The notes under the pieces were generated by a model. The model saw nothing but the letters and a program-made list of their open reading frames with translations. It was not told where the DNA came from and did no database searches. From Caenimonas soli (GTDB taxonomy: Bacteria > Pseudomonadota > Gammaproteobacteria > Burkholderiales > Burkholderiaceae_C), in the NCBI RefSeq assembly GCF_013155545.1, contig NZ_JABJVV010000004.1:124001-188000 (forward strand): a DNA stretch of 64,000 nt, written 5' to 3'. A program made the position numbers and the translations under genes. Shown piece by piece: positions 8,658-16,433 of this stretch (positions are counted from its first letter, which is position 1; each line of letters opens with the position of its first letter).

Positions 8658-8852
8658 ATGGCATCGCGTAATTCCAAGTCCTCGGCCGGCAGCGGTGGCC
8701 GTCCGGAAGCCCCCACCAAGGGTGCCAAGGCCAGCATGCAGGCCAATGAAATGAAGAGCGAACGCGCCAAGGGCAACAGCGGCGGCGCCAGCAGCAAGCG
8801 CAGCAGCATGGGCGGCGAAAAGAAGTCCAGCGGCAGCAAGAGCAGCAAGTAA
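8658..8852 (+). CDS. small Ser/Lys/Gly-rich disordered protein
   Basis: 64 residues (MASRNSKSSAGSGGRP...), composed almost entirely of Ser, Lys, Gly, Ala and Asn, highly basic, with no hydrophobic core; predicted intrinsically disordered. The ATG at 8658 is preceded by AAGGAG at ideal spacing; an in-frame ATG at 8541 has no such site, and the extra residues look non-coding. A strong intrinsic terminator follows at once, supporting a real single-gene unit. Its composition resembles small stress-induced hydrophilic proteins, but I cannot assign a family. Compare the similar small gene at 13468-13680. Confidence 0.6.
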   Translation: MASRNSKSSAGSGGRPEAPTKGAKASMQANEMKSERAKGNSGGASSKRSSMGGEKKSSGSKSSK

Positions 8853-8874
8853 GCCTTCGAGGCTCGAACAAGAA

Positions 8875-8904
8875 AGCCTGGCGCGAAAGCGGCCGGGCTT
8901 TTTT
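8875..8904 (+). terminator. intrinsic terminator after the small Ser/Lys-rich gene
   Basis: A GC-rich hairpin with a GAAA-type loop (AGCCTGGC..., GAAA, ...GGCCGGGCT) is followed directly by a run of six T. It ends the transcript of the gene at 8658-8852 and insulates the phosphatase gene at 8937. Confidence 0.8.
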
Positions 8905-8936
8905 GTGGGTTTGCCGGGCTACCTAGAATAGGTCCC

Positions 8937-9647
8937 ATGCCCCCAAATTTCAGCATCGACGGTGCCAGCAACTTCCGCGCCCTGCCGTACGTACGGCAGG
9001 GGTCCCTCTACCGCTCCGACCACCTGGGAGCCCTGGACGAAGCGGACGCCCGGCAGATCCAGTCCCTGGGCATCCGCCGCGTTCTCGATTTGCGCGGGGT
9101 CGACGAACGTGTCTCCGCCGAGTGCCTCGTCCCCGACGTCACCGTCCACTCCCTGGCCATCGAGCCCACGATCGTCCAGGTCCTGCGTGATCTCATGGCA
9201 GCCGGCCACAAGCTCACCGCGGCCGAGGTCGCGGGGCACATGCAGGACACCTATCGCGGCTTCGTGCGCCACAACTCGTACCAGTTTGCCCAACTGTTCC
9301 GGCATTTGCTCGAATCGAACGAGCCCACCGTGTTCCATTGCACGGCGGGCAAGGACCGCACGGGCTTCGCGGCGGCGCTGATCCTGCGCAGCCTGGGCGT
9401 GGGCGAAGAGGACGTGATGCGGGATTACCTGCTGACCAACGACCGGCTGCGGATGCCGGATGCTTCGCGCTTTGGCCTGGCGCCGGAGGTCGCGGCCGTG
9501 CTCTGGCGAGTGCAGCCGGAATTCCTGAAAGCCGCCTTCGAAGCCGTGGACGAGGAGTACGGCGGGCTGGAGGGGTACTTCCGGAAGGGATTGGGACTGG
9601 GGGATGCGGAGCGCAAGCGGATGAGGGATTTGTACCTCCCCTTGTAG
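8937..9647 (+). CDS. tyrosine-protein phosphatase (dual-specificity-like)
   Basis: 236 residues. The signature HCTAGKDRTG (residues 134-143; nucleophile Cys135, phosphate-binding Arg141) is the CX5R P-loop of the bacterial tyrosine phosphatase family (Y_phosphatase3 type). The N-terminal FRALPYVRQGSLYRSDHL and IRRVLDLRGVDER segments are also typical of this family. It probably removes phosphate from phosphotyrosine proteins or phosphoinositide-like substrates in the cytoplasm; no signal peptide is present. No good ribosome site precedes the ATG. The start region contains a 22-base perfect palindrome that could fold in the mRNA. No cognate kinase is nearby. Confidence 0.85.
   Translation: MPPNFSIDGASNFRALPYVRQGSLYRSDHLGALDEADARQIQSLGIRRVLDLRGVDERVSAECLVPDVTVHSLAIEPTIVQVLRDLMAAGHKLTAAEVAGHMQDTYRGFVRHNSYQFAQLFRHLLESNEPTVFHCTAGKDRTGFAAALILRSLGVGEEDVMRDYLLTNDRLRMPDASRFGLAPEVAAVLWRVQPEFLKAAFEAVDEEYGGLEGYFRKGLGLGDAERKRMRDLYLPL
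8980..9001. repeat. 22-base perfect palindrome inside the phosphatase gene
   Basis: CCCTGCCGTAC followed immediately by its exact reverse complement GTACGGCAGGG, with no spacer. It starts 43 bases after the ATG of the phosphatase gene and encodes part of ALPYVRQG. It could be a protein-binding site or an early-coding hairpin. Confidence 0.9.
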
Positions 9648-9667
9648 GCCGATTTCCATTCATGAGC

Positions 9668-9694
9668 CGCCCGGCCCCACGGCGCGGCCGGGCG
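9668..9694. terminator. GC-rich hairpin between the phosphatase and PLD genes
   Basis: CGCCCGGCC and GGCCGGGCG are perfect 9-base inverted arms around a 9-base loop. There is no T run, so it is only a possible attenuator or weak terminator after the phosphatase gene. Confidence 0.4.
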
Positions 9695-9727
9695 AAGTAG
9701 CATCGGCAGGCACTAACGCCAAGCCAT

Positions 9728-10999
9728 GTGAAGCACAAGAAGTTGATTCTCGCCACCGTCATTTTCACCATCCTCGTGGTGTTGGTCTTCATCAACTTCA
9801 GCGGGCCCGACAGGAAGGTCGAAACGGAGATTCCCCACCTGTACACGGTGGACGACCCGCAGTTCAAGCGCGCGATGGGCCTGATGTTGGGCCCGGCCAT
9901 CGTGGATGGCAACAAGGCCACCGAGCTCATCAACGGCGACGGCATCTTTCCGTCGATGTTGGAAGCCATTCGCGGCGCCAGGCGAACCATCCTCTTCGAG
10001 ACCTACATCTACTGGTCGGGCGAGATCGGCGACGCCTTCGCCGAAGCGCTGTCGGAGCGGGCGCGCAGCGGCGTCAAGGTCCACGTGCTGCTGGACTGGG
10101 TGGGGAGCGCCAAGATGGACGACGAGCTCCTGGACAAGATGAAGTCGGCTGGCGTCCAGGTGGAGAAATACCACCCTCTGCGCTGGTACAACCTGGGCCG
10201 GCTCAACAACCGCACCCACCGCAAGCTGCTCATCGTCGACGGCGCAGTGGGTTTCACCGGGGGCGTCGGCATTGCGCAGATCTGGACGGGCAACGCCCAG
10301 GACCCGGATCATTGGCGCGACTCGCATTTCCGCGTCGAAGGGCCGGTGGTGGCGCAGATGCAAAGCGTGATGCTGGACAACTGGAGCAAGACCACCGGCA
10401 AGGTGCTGCACGGCAAGGAGTACTTTCCCGAACTCAAGCCCGTGGGCACCGAGAGCGCACAGATGTTCGCCAGCTCGCCCAATGGCGGCAGCGAAAGCAT
10501 GATGATGATGTACCTGCTGGCCATCACCGCGGCCACCCGCAGCATCGATCTCTCCAGCGCTTACTTCGTTCCGGACGACGTCACGCGCAAGGCGCTGATT
10601 TCCGCTGTCCAACGCGGCGTGAAGGTGCGCATCATCACGCCCGGCAAGAACATCGACGCGGAAACGGTGCGGCGCGCATCCCGCGGCTTGTGGGGTGACC
10701 TGCTGGAGGCGGGAGTGCAGATGTACGAATACCAGCCCACCATGTATCACTGCAAGGTGATGATCGTAGACGGCCTCATGACCTCGGTGGGCTCCACCAA
10801 CTTCGATGTGCGCTCGTTCCGCTTGAACGACGAGGCCAACCTGAATATCTACGACGCGGCCTTCGCGGCGCGCCAGAAGCGGGTGTTCGAAGCCGACCTC
10901 GCGCAGTCGCGGCGCGTCACCCATGACGCCTGGAAGACGCGCCCCATCACCGAAAAGCTGCACGAGCACACTTTGGCGTTGTTCGGGTCGCTGCTTTAG
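9728..10999 (+). CDS. cardiolipin synthase-like phospholipase D family protein
   Basis: 423 residues from a GTG start. One N-terminal membrane segment (residues about 5-24, LILATVIFTILVVLVFI) anchors a protein with two HxK(x)4D motifs: HRKLLIVDG (His164, Lys166, Asp171) and HCKVMIVDG (His341, Lys343, Asp348). Two HKD motifs plus the N-terminal anchor are typical of bacterial cardiolipin synthases, which condense two phosphatidylglycerols in the inner membrane; it has one anchor rather than the two of ClsA, closer to ClsB/C-like or other PLD enzymes. No cls partner gene is present. Its substrate is therefore inferred from the family. The ribosome site is weak. Confidence 0.83.
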   Translation: MKHKKLILATVIFTILVVLVFINFSGPDRKVETEIPHLYTVDDPQFKRAMGLMLGPAIVDGNKATELINGDGIFPSMLEAIRGARRTILFETYIYWSGEIGDAFAEALSERARSGVKVHVLLDWVGSAKMDDELLDKMKSAGVQVEKYHPLRWYNLGRLNNRTHRKLLIVDGAVGFTGGVGIAQIWTGNAQDPDHWRDSHFRVEGPVVAQMQSVMLDNWSKTTGKVLHGKEYFPELKPVGTESAQMFASSPNGGSESMMMMYLLAITAATRSIDLSSAYFVPDDVTRKALISAVQRGVKVRIITPGKNIDAETVRRASRGLWGDLLEAGVQMYEYQPTMYHCKVMIVDGLMTSVGSTNFDVRSFRLNDEANLNIYDAAFAARQKRVFEADLAQSRRVTHDAWKTRPITEKLHEHTLALFGSLL

Positions 11000-11127
11000 A
11001 TTTCTACAAGTCCATGCAGGGTTAACGTTTCGCGACGTTCCTACGTCGTTCGCAGCCGAACTCCTACAAGGTTGAGGTTTGTCGCGGCGCATCCTCACAT
11101 CACAGTAGTAAAGGAGCTTGCAAAATC

Positions 11128-11964
11128 ATGAAAAGGGGGAACAGCATGGTCTACGCGTTGTTCTCCCTTGGCGTTGCAGCCGCCGTCGCCGCCGTGTACA
11201 CGGCCGCTATCGGGTATCTGTGGTTCCGGCAGGAACGCCTGCTGTTCGAGCCCACGCCGCTGCCGGCCGACCAGAAGCTGGTGGACGATGCCGACGTGCA
11301 CGAATTTACCATCGAAGTGCCTGGCGCCAGGCTTTCAGCGGCCCAGTTGCGCATGCCCGATCCGCGCGGCGTGATGTTCTTCCTGCACGGCAATTCGGGC
11401 AATCTCACCGATTGCCTGGTGGAGCTGGATGCCTTCCGCGAGGTGAATTTCGACGTGGTCATGTTCGACTACCGCGGCTATGGCAAGAGCACCGGGTGCA
11501 TCGCCAGCGAAGACCAGCTGCGCGCCGACGTGCGCGCCGTGTGGAAGGAATTTTCCAGCCAGTACGAAGGCAAGCGGGTCGTGATATCGGGCCAGTCGCT
11601 GGGGACCGCGCTGGCTGCCGGCCTGGCTGCGGAACTGTGCGCCGCGGGGCACGCCCCCGACCTCACCTTGCTTGTCTCGCCTTACAGCAGCATGCGGGCG
11701 CTGGCGGAAGAGCTGTACCCCTGGGTGCCGCGCCAGGTGCTGCGCTATCCGCTGCACACTGCCGAACACGCTGCACTCGTGCAGGGGCCCTTGATGCTGG
11801 TGCACGGCGACAAGGACGAGCTGATCGGCATCCATCACAGCCACGCGCTGCGCACAGCCGCACCGGCAGCTCAACTGTTTTGCGTGGAAGGCGCGGGGCA
11901 CAGCGATGTGCACAAGTTCCCCAGTTTCCGCAAGGCGCTGGCAGGCGCGCTGGGCTGCCTCTGA
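11128..11964 (+). CDS. membrane-anchored alpha/beta hydrolase
   Basis: 278 residues. Residues about 8-32 form a membrane anchor (ALFSLGVAAAVAAVYTAAIGYLW), followed by RQERLLFEPTPLP, the usual start of YfhR/BEM46-like hydrolases. The hydrolase core shows the oxyanion block FFLHGNSGN (about 84-92), MFDYRGYGKS, nucleophile elbow GQSLG (Ser157), HGDKDELI (Asp228 or Asp230) and GHSDVH (His258), so a full Ser-Asp-His triad is present. Function probably esterase-like at the inner membrane; substrate unknown. A ribosome site (AAAGGAG) lies upstream at 11110-11116 and a closer AAAAGGGG follows the first ATG, so Met7 (MVYALF) is an alternative start. Confidence 0.82.
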   Translation: MKRGNSMVYALFSLGVAAAVAAVYTAAIGYLWFRQERLLFEPTPLPADQKLVDDADVHEFTIEVPGARLSAAQLRMPDPRGVMFFLHGNSGNLTDCLVELDAFREVNFDVVMFDYRGYGKSTGCIASEDQLRADVRAVWKEFSSQYEGKRVVISGQSLGTALAAGLAAELCAAGHAPDLTLLVSPYSSMRALAEELYPWVPRQVLRYPLHTAEHAALVQGPLMLVHGDKDELIGIHHSHALRTAAPAAQLFCVEGAGHSDVHKFPSFRKALAGALGCL

Positions 11965-12029
11965 GTACGCGCGCCCAAGTCGCGGCAAATCCTCACACAC
12001 GGCGGAGCGCTCCAGCCCAACAATAGGGT

Positions 12030-13370
12030 ATGGAATTCGCCCTCTGGTCGGTCATCGTCGGTTTTCTGCTGGTCCTCATGGCATTGAGCGCCACGGTGTT
12101 GGCGCGGCTGCCGCTTTCCACCGCCATGCTGTACCTGATGGTGGGGCTGGCGGTCAGCCCCTGGGGGCTGGACCTGATGAGGGCGGACGTCCGGCAGCAC
12201 GCCGCGCTGCTCGAGCGGCTGACGGAGGTGATCGTGCTGATCTCGCTGTTCACCGCCGGGCTCAAACTCAGTCCCGGGCTGCGCGACCGGCGTTGGGTGC
12301 TGCCGCTGCGGCTCGCCCTGACCTCGATGGTGCTCACGGTGTTGGCTATCGCGGCGGCCGCCTACTTCTTTCTTGGCCTGCCGCTGGGCGCCTGCATCCT
12401 GCTGGGCGCCATCCTCGCGCCGACGGACCCGGTGCTGGCGTCGGACGTGCAGGTGAACCGCCCGGGCGACCGCGACCGGCTTCGCTTTGCGCTTACCGGC
12501 GAAGGCGGACTCAACGACGGCACGGCGTTTCCGTTCGTGATGCTCGGGCTGGGTCTGCTCGGACTGCATGAAATAGGTGACTTCGGCTGGCGCTGGGTAC
12601 TCGTGGATGGCCTCTGGGCCACATTTGCCGGCCTGGGTGTCGGCGCGCTGCTCGGCTTGGCCGTGGGGCGGCTGGTGCTTTATCTCCGGCGCCAGCACAA
12701 GGAGGCCGTAGGCCTGGACGACTTCCTGGCGATGGGCTTGATAGCGCTCTCTTACGGTGTTGCGCTGCTGTTGCATGCGTACGGGTTCCTGGCGGTGTTC
12801 GCGGCCGGCGTGGCTCTGCGTCAGCTGGAGCAATCGGAAGGCTCGGGCAAGGCCAGCCAGCACGCGGTAGAACGAGCCAACATCGATCCCGACCAGAGCG
12901 TCGCGGAAGCCGTGGCCGTGGATCCGCAGCACGCACCGGCGTTCATGGCGCAGGCGGTGCTGGGCTTCAACCAGCAGGTGGAGCGCATCGGCGAACTGGC
13001 CGTCGTGATCACCATCGGCGCCTTGCTGTGGTCGGTGCGTTGGCACGACGCTGTTTGGTGGTTCGTTCCTTTGCTGTTGCTGCTGATCCGCCCGGCCGCA
13101 GTGGGCCTGGGGCTGCTCAGGTCGTCCAGCTCCCGCAACCAGCGCTGGCTGATCGGCTGGTTCGGGATCCGCGGCATCGGCTCGCTGTACTACCTGTTGT
13201 ACGCCATCAACCACGGCGTGTCCGGCGAGCTTGCCGATCAGCTGACGGCATTGACGCTGTCCGTGGTCGTGACCTCCATCATCGTGCACGGGATTTCCGT
13301 GACGCCGCTGATGGCTGCTTACGAGCGGACGGTGAAGCGCCGACCCAGGGAAGCTCCTCCGGTGGACTAG
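12030..13370 (+). CDS. cation:proton antiporter, CPA1/NhaP type
   Basis: 446 residues with about 12 hydrophobic segments. TAGLKLSPGLRDRRW, the ion-site helix LAPTDPVLASDVQV (with the TDP...SD pattern typical of CPA1 exchangers) and GEGGLNDGTAFPFV identify a Na+(K+)/H+ antiporter of the NhaP branch. A hydrophilic stretch rich in Glu, Ala and Asp (about residues 270-300, with ANIDPDQSVAEAVAVDPQ) interrupts the membrane segments and is probably a cytoplasmic loop. It should help pH and salt homeostasis, fitting the stress-flavoured surroundings. It starts 65 bases after the hydrolase stop, without a clear ribosome site. Confidence 0.87.
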   Translation: MEFALWSVIVGFLLVLMALSATVLARLPLSTAMLYLMVGLAVSPWGLDLMRADVRQHAALLERLTEVIVLISLFTAGLKLSPGLRDRRWVLPLRLALTSMVLTVLAIAAAAYFFLGLPLGACILLGAILAPTDPVLASDVQVNRPGDRDRLRFALTGEGGLNDGTAFPFVMLGLGLLGLHEIGDFGWRWVLVDGLWATFAGLGVGALLGLAVGRLVLYLRRQHKEAVGLDDFLAMGLIALSYGVALLLHAYGFLAVFAAGVALRQLEQSEGSGKASQHAVERANIDPDQSVAEAVAVDPQHAPAFMAQAVLGFNQQVERIGELAVVITIGALLWSVRWHDAVWWFVPLLLLLIRPAAVGLGLLRSSSSRNQRWLIGWFGIRGIGSLYYLLYAINHGVSGELADQLTALTLSVVVTSIIVHGISVTPLMAAYERTVKRRPREAPPVD

Positions 13371-13467
13371 GACGAGGCGGGCGGATGGGCAACCTTTACA
13401 GGTGATAACAGCCGCGATTGGGCCCGCTGCTTAGAGTACGTGCTCCCATCTTTCACAGGAGTCCACG

Positions 13468-13680
13468 ATGAACCCGGGCAGCAAATCCCGATCCGGCGGC
13501 CGCGAGCCGCGTGACAGTGCCAAGGAAGTCGATACCAAGAACAAGATGACCCCCAACACCGACATGCAGGCCGAGGATGCGGGCACTCAGGAAAGCGGCA
13601 ACACCGGCCGCGGCACAGCGGCCGAGGGCGCGATGAAACAGACGAGCAAGACGAAAGCCGAGAGCGGGCGCAAACGCTGA
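13468..13680 (+). CDS. small hydrophilic disordered protein
   Basis: 70 residues (MNPGSKSRSGGREP...) rich in Lys, Glu, Asp, Gly, Thr and Ser, with no hydrophobic segment. An ideal ribosome site (ACAGGAG) precedes the ATG, and the gene stands alone between the antiporter and a lipoprotein gene. The composition resembles small desiccation or stress-induced hydrophilic proteins, but no family can be named. Same general character as the gene at 8658-8852 without obvious sequence identity. Confidence 0.55.
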   Translation: MNPGSKSRSGGREPRDSAKEVDTKNKMTPNTDMQAEDAGTQESGNTGRGTAAEGAMKQTSKTKAESGRKR

Positions 13681-13743
13681 GCATGCCCGTTTCCCGTTGT
13701 TTGCGTTCGAATTTCTAACAACCTCTCTCTTAGGAGTTTCCTG

Positions 13744-14031
13744 ATGAAGACGTCTCTGACTCAATGCGCCGCCGCAACCCTGGCCGTCGTCGCCGCGCTC
13801 TCGCTGAGTGCTTGCGACAAGCGCGAGGGTACGGCCGGTTCCGGCGCCGGTACGGGCTCGAGCAGTTCCTCGAGCACGACCAGCCCGTCCGGCAGCGGCA
13901 CGGGTTCCGGTTCCGGATCGGGCAGCACGGCCGGCAGTGGCGGTACTTCGGGCAGCACCAGTTCGATGGGGGGCTCGGGCACCGGCGGCGTGACCGGCTC
14001 CACCAGCAGCACGACCACTCCGACTCGCTGA
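13744..14031 (+). CDS. Ser/Gly/Thr-rich low-complexity lipoprotein
   Basis: 95 residues. The first 24 form a lipoprotein signal (hydrophobic VVAALSLSACDK, lipobox LSAC). Almost all that follows is Ser, Gly and Thr (GTGSSSSSSTTSPSGSGTG and onward), a flexible surface-tether-like composition with no recognisable domain. The ribosome site TTAGGAG lies upstream of the ATG. Function unknown. The repetitive tail is prone to length change between strains. Confidence 0.6.
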   Translation: MKTSLTQCAAATLAVVAALSLSACDKREGTAGSGAGTGSSSSSSTTSPSGSGTGSGSGSGSTAGSGGTSGSTSSMGGSGTGGVTGSTSSTTTPTR

Positions 14032-14083
14032 TGCATACCCGCGCCCTTACCCGCTAGCGCTTCCTTTCGGTTACGCTGGCGCG

Positions 14084-15343
14084 GTGAGATTCTCGCCGCC
14101 GTCTTCCACTCGTTGTTGCATCGCCGGCGGCGGTCCGGCGGGAATGATGCTGGGCCTCCTCCTCGCGCGCGCCGGTGTCGACGTCGCCGTGCTCGAGAAG
14201 CACGGGGATTTCCTGCGCGACTTTCGCGGCGACACGGTTCACCCCTCCACGTTGCAGTTGATGCACGAACTGGGGCTGCTCGAATCCTTCCTGCAGCGGC
14301 CGCACGACAAGGCGCACGACATTCGCGCGGTCATTGGCGGCACGGAGTCGGTGATCGCCGACTTCTCGCGGCTGCGCACGCGCTGCCGCTTCATAGCGAT
14401 GGTTCCGCAATGGGAATTTCTCGATTTCCTGCGCGACGAGGCGGCGCTCTACCCGGGCTTTCAGCTCTCCATGGAAACCGAGGCGGTTGGGCTGATCGAG
14501 CGGGCAGGCCGGATCACCGGGGTGCGGGCGCGCACGACCACCGGCGAAGTCCTGATCCAGGCCGACCTGGTGATCGGCGCCGACGGCCGCAAATCCGCCG
14601 TGCGCGAAGCGGCGGGCTTGCAGGTACGCGACCTGGGCGCGCCCATCGACGTGCTGTGGATGCGCATCATCAAGCTGCGGACCGATCCCTCGGGCAGTGG
14701 CGGGCGCATAGGCACGGGGCGCTTCATGGCGATGATCGACCGTGGCACTTATTGGCAGTGCGCCTACGTGATCCACAAGGGCGGCAGCGAGGCCATCCGC
14801 GAGCGCGGGCTCGACGCGTTCCGCGCCGACATCGTGGCGCTGGTGCCGCTGTTCGCCGATCGCATCAAGGCCCAGGTGGCCAGTTGGGACGACGTCAAGC
14901 TCTTGAGCGTGAGCGTGGACCGTCTGACGCGGTGGTGGCGTCCCGGCCTCTTGTGCATCGGGGACGCAGCCCATGCGATGTCGCCGATCGGTGGCGTGGG
15001 GATCAACCTGGCGATCCAGGACGCCGTGGCGGCGGCGAACGTGCTGGCGGAACCGCTTGCGGATGCGCGGGTTTCGGCGGAGAGACTCACGCCGCTGTTG
15101 GCCAAAGTGCAGCGGCGCCGCATGCTGCCCACGCGCCTGACGCAGGCAGTACAGGTGGCGGCCCAGAGCCGGTTGATCAATCCGCTGCTGGACAGCACGC
15201 AGCCGCCGCAGGTGCCGTGGGTGCTCAAGCTGCTGGACCGCTGGCCGGCGCTGCGCGCCTTGCCGGCGTACGCCGTGGGCGTCGGCGCGCGGCCGGAACA
15301 TGTGCGTTCACCGGAGCTCACGCGGCCCGCCATGCCGCATTAG
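14084..15343 (+). CDS. FAD-dependent monooxygenase (PHBH/UbiH fold)
   Basis: 419 residues from a GTG. The N-terminal CCIAGGGPAGMMLGLLLARAG is the FAD dinucleotide-binding motif (GxGxxG, residues about 15-20); LIQADLVIGADGRKSAVRE is the DG motif and LLCIGDAAHAMSPIGGVGIN is the second FAD motif (GD...P). This is the class A flavoprotein monooxygenase family (p-hydroxybenzoate hydroxylase, UbiH). It should hydroxylate an aromatic or related substrate with NAD(P)H and oxygen in the cytoplasm; the substrate cannot be told from the neighbours. No membrane segment. It is followed after 28 bases by an adenosine deaminase-family gene, possibly co-transcribed. Confidence 0.85.
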   Translation: MRFSPPSSTRCCIAGGGPAGMMLGLLLARAGVDVAVLEKHGDFLRDFRGDTVHPSTLQLMHELGLLESFLQRPHDKAHDIRAVIGGTESVIADFSRLRTRCRFIAMVPQWEFLDFLRDEAALYPGFQLSMETEAVGLIERAGRITGVRARTTTGEVLIQADLVIGADGRKSAVREAAGLQVRDLGAPIDVLWMRIIKLRTDPSGSGGRIGTGRFMAMIDRGTYWQCAYVIHKGGSEAIRERGLDAFRADIVALVPLFADRIKAQVASWDDVKLLSVSVDRLTRWWRPGLLCIGDAAHAMSPIGGVGINLAIQDAVAAANVLAEPLADARVSAERLTPLLAKVQRRRMLPTRLTQAVQVAAQSRLINPLLDSTQPPQVPWVLKLLDRWPALRALPAYAVGVGARPEHVRSPELTRPAMPH

Positions 15344-15371
15344 AGCGGCCGCAGTTCGGTACGATGGCGCC

Positions 15372-16433
15372 ATGCCGACGCTGCCCGACTTCCTGCGCGC
15401 CATCCCCAAGGCCGAGCTGCACTGCCACCTGCTGGGCACGGTGCGGCGCGAAACGTTTGCCGAACTGGCGCGGCGGGAGAAGGCGCCGCTGAGCGCCGAG
15501 GAAATCGAGGCCTTCTACACGCGTGGCGAGAAACCGGTGGGGGTGCTGCGCGTGCTGCGGGCGCTCGATGCATGGCTGCTGCGCGGCCCCGACGACCTGC
15601 ACCGCATCACTTACGAATACCTGCAGGACGCGGCCTCGCACAACGTGCGCCACGCCGAGTTCTTCTGGAATCCGACCGGTACCGTGGGCCAGTCCGGGAT
15701 GGCGTATCCGCTGGCGCAACAAGCCATCCTGCGGGCGGTTGCAGATGCGCAGGTGGACTTCGGCATCACGGCACGCCTGGTGCCCGCCATCGACCGGGAG
15801 GCCTCGCCCGAGGCGGCGGTGGAAATGGTCCGATGGGTCCTCGCGAATCGCCGCGAGGAGGTGCCCGGCATCGGCATCGACTACCGCGAGGTGGACCGGC
15901 CGCCGGAGCTGTTCGCGCAAGCCTATGCCGATGCCCGCGCCGGCGGGCTGAAAACCACGGCGCACGCCGGTGAGTTCGGCATGCCCTGGACGAACGTGCG
16001 TACGGCTGTGGAACTGCTGGGGGTCGATCGCATCGACCACGGTTACACGGTCATCGACAACCCGGAATTCGCCGCCCGCTGCGCCGAGCGCGGCATCGTC
16101 TTCACGGTGGTGCCGACCAATTCGTACTATCTGCGCACCCTGGCGCCCGAACGCTGGGCGCTGGACCACCCGATACGCCGCATGCCCGGGCTGGGCCTGC
16201 GCATCCACCCCAATACCGACGACCCCACGCTGCACCATGTGACGCCCACGCAAGCCTGGCACATGATGGTGCGGGACTTCGGCTTTGGCCTGGACGACCT
16301 GCGCGGCTTCATGCTCAACGGCATCGACGCGGCCTGGATCGACGAGGGCGAACGGCGAAGCATGCGCGCCGAATGGGGCGCGCGCTTCGACAGTCTGCGT
16401 GCCGGCATGGAATCTGCAACTGGAGCCTCATGA
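15372..16433 (+). CDS. adenosine deaminase-family protein
   Basis: 353 residues from the ATG at 15372; the frame is open further upstream but the conserved start PDFLRAIPKAELHCHL sets the beginning. Zinc and catalytic motifs are in place: HCH (His17, His19), HAGEFG (metal His and catalytic Glu region), RIDHGYTVID (third His) and NTDDPTL (Asp pair). It belongs to the COG1816 adenosine/adenine deaminase family, which converts (aminated) purines to hypoxanthine derivatives; HLLGT replaces the usual HLDGS/HLxGS. The stop overlaps the start of the Bug receptor gene (ATGA), so translation is coupled and a shared role in purine-like compound uptake and use is inferred. Confidence 0.84.
   Translation: MPTLPDFLRAIPKAELHCHLLGTVRRETFAELARREKAPLSAEEIEAFYTRGEKPVGVLRVLRALDAWLLRGPDDLHRITYEYLQDAASHNVRHAEFFWNPTGTVGQSGMAYPLAQQAILRAVADAQVDFGITARLVPAIDREASPEAAVEMVRWVLANRREEVPGIGIDYREVDRPPELFAQAYADARAGGLKTTAHAGEFGMPWTNVRTAVELLGVDRIDHGYTVIDNPEFAARCAERGIVFTVVPTNSYYLRTLAPERWALDHPIRRMPGLGLRIHPNTDDPTLHHVTPTQAWHMMVRDFGFGLDDLRGFMLNGIDAAWIDEGERRSMRAEWGARFDSLRAGMESATGAS

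Noticed and set aside
14084-15343. Reading the FAD monooxygenase as UbiH
   Set aside because: The fold fits but the ubi-specific motifs and neighbours are absent, so I left the substrate open.
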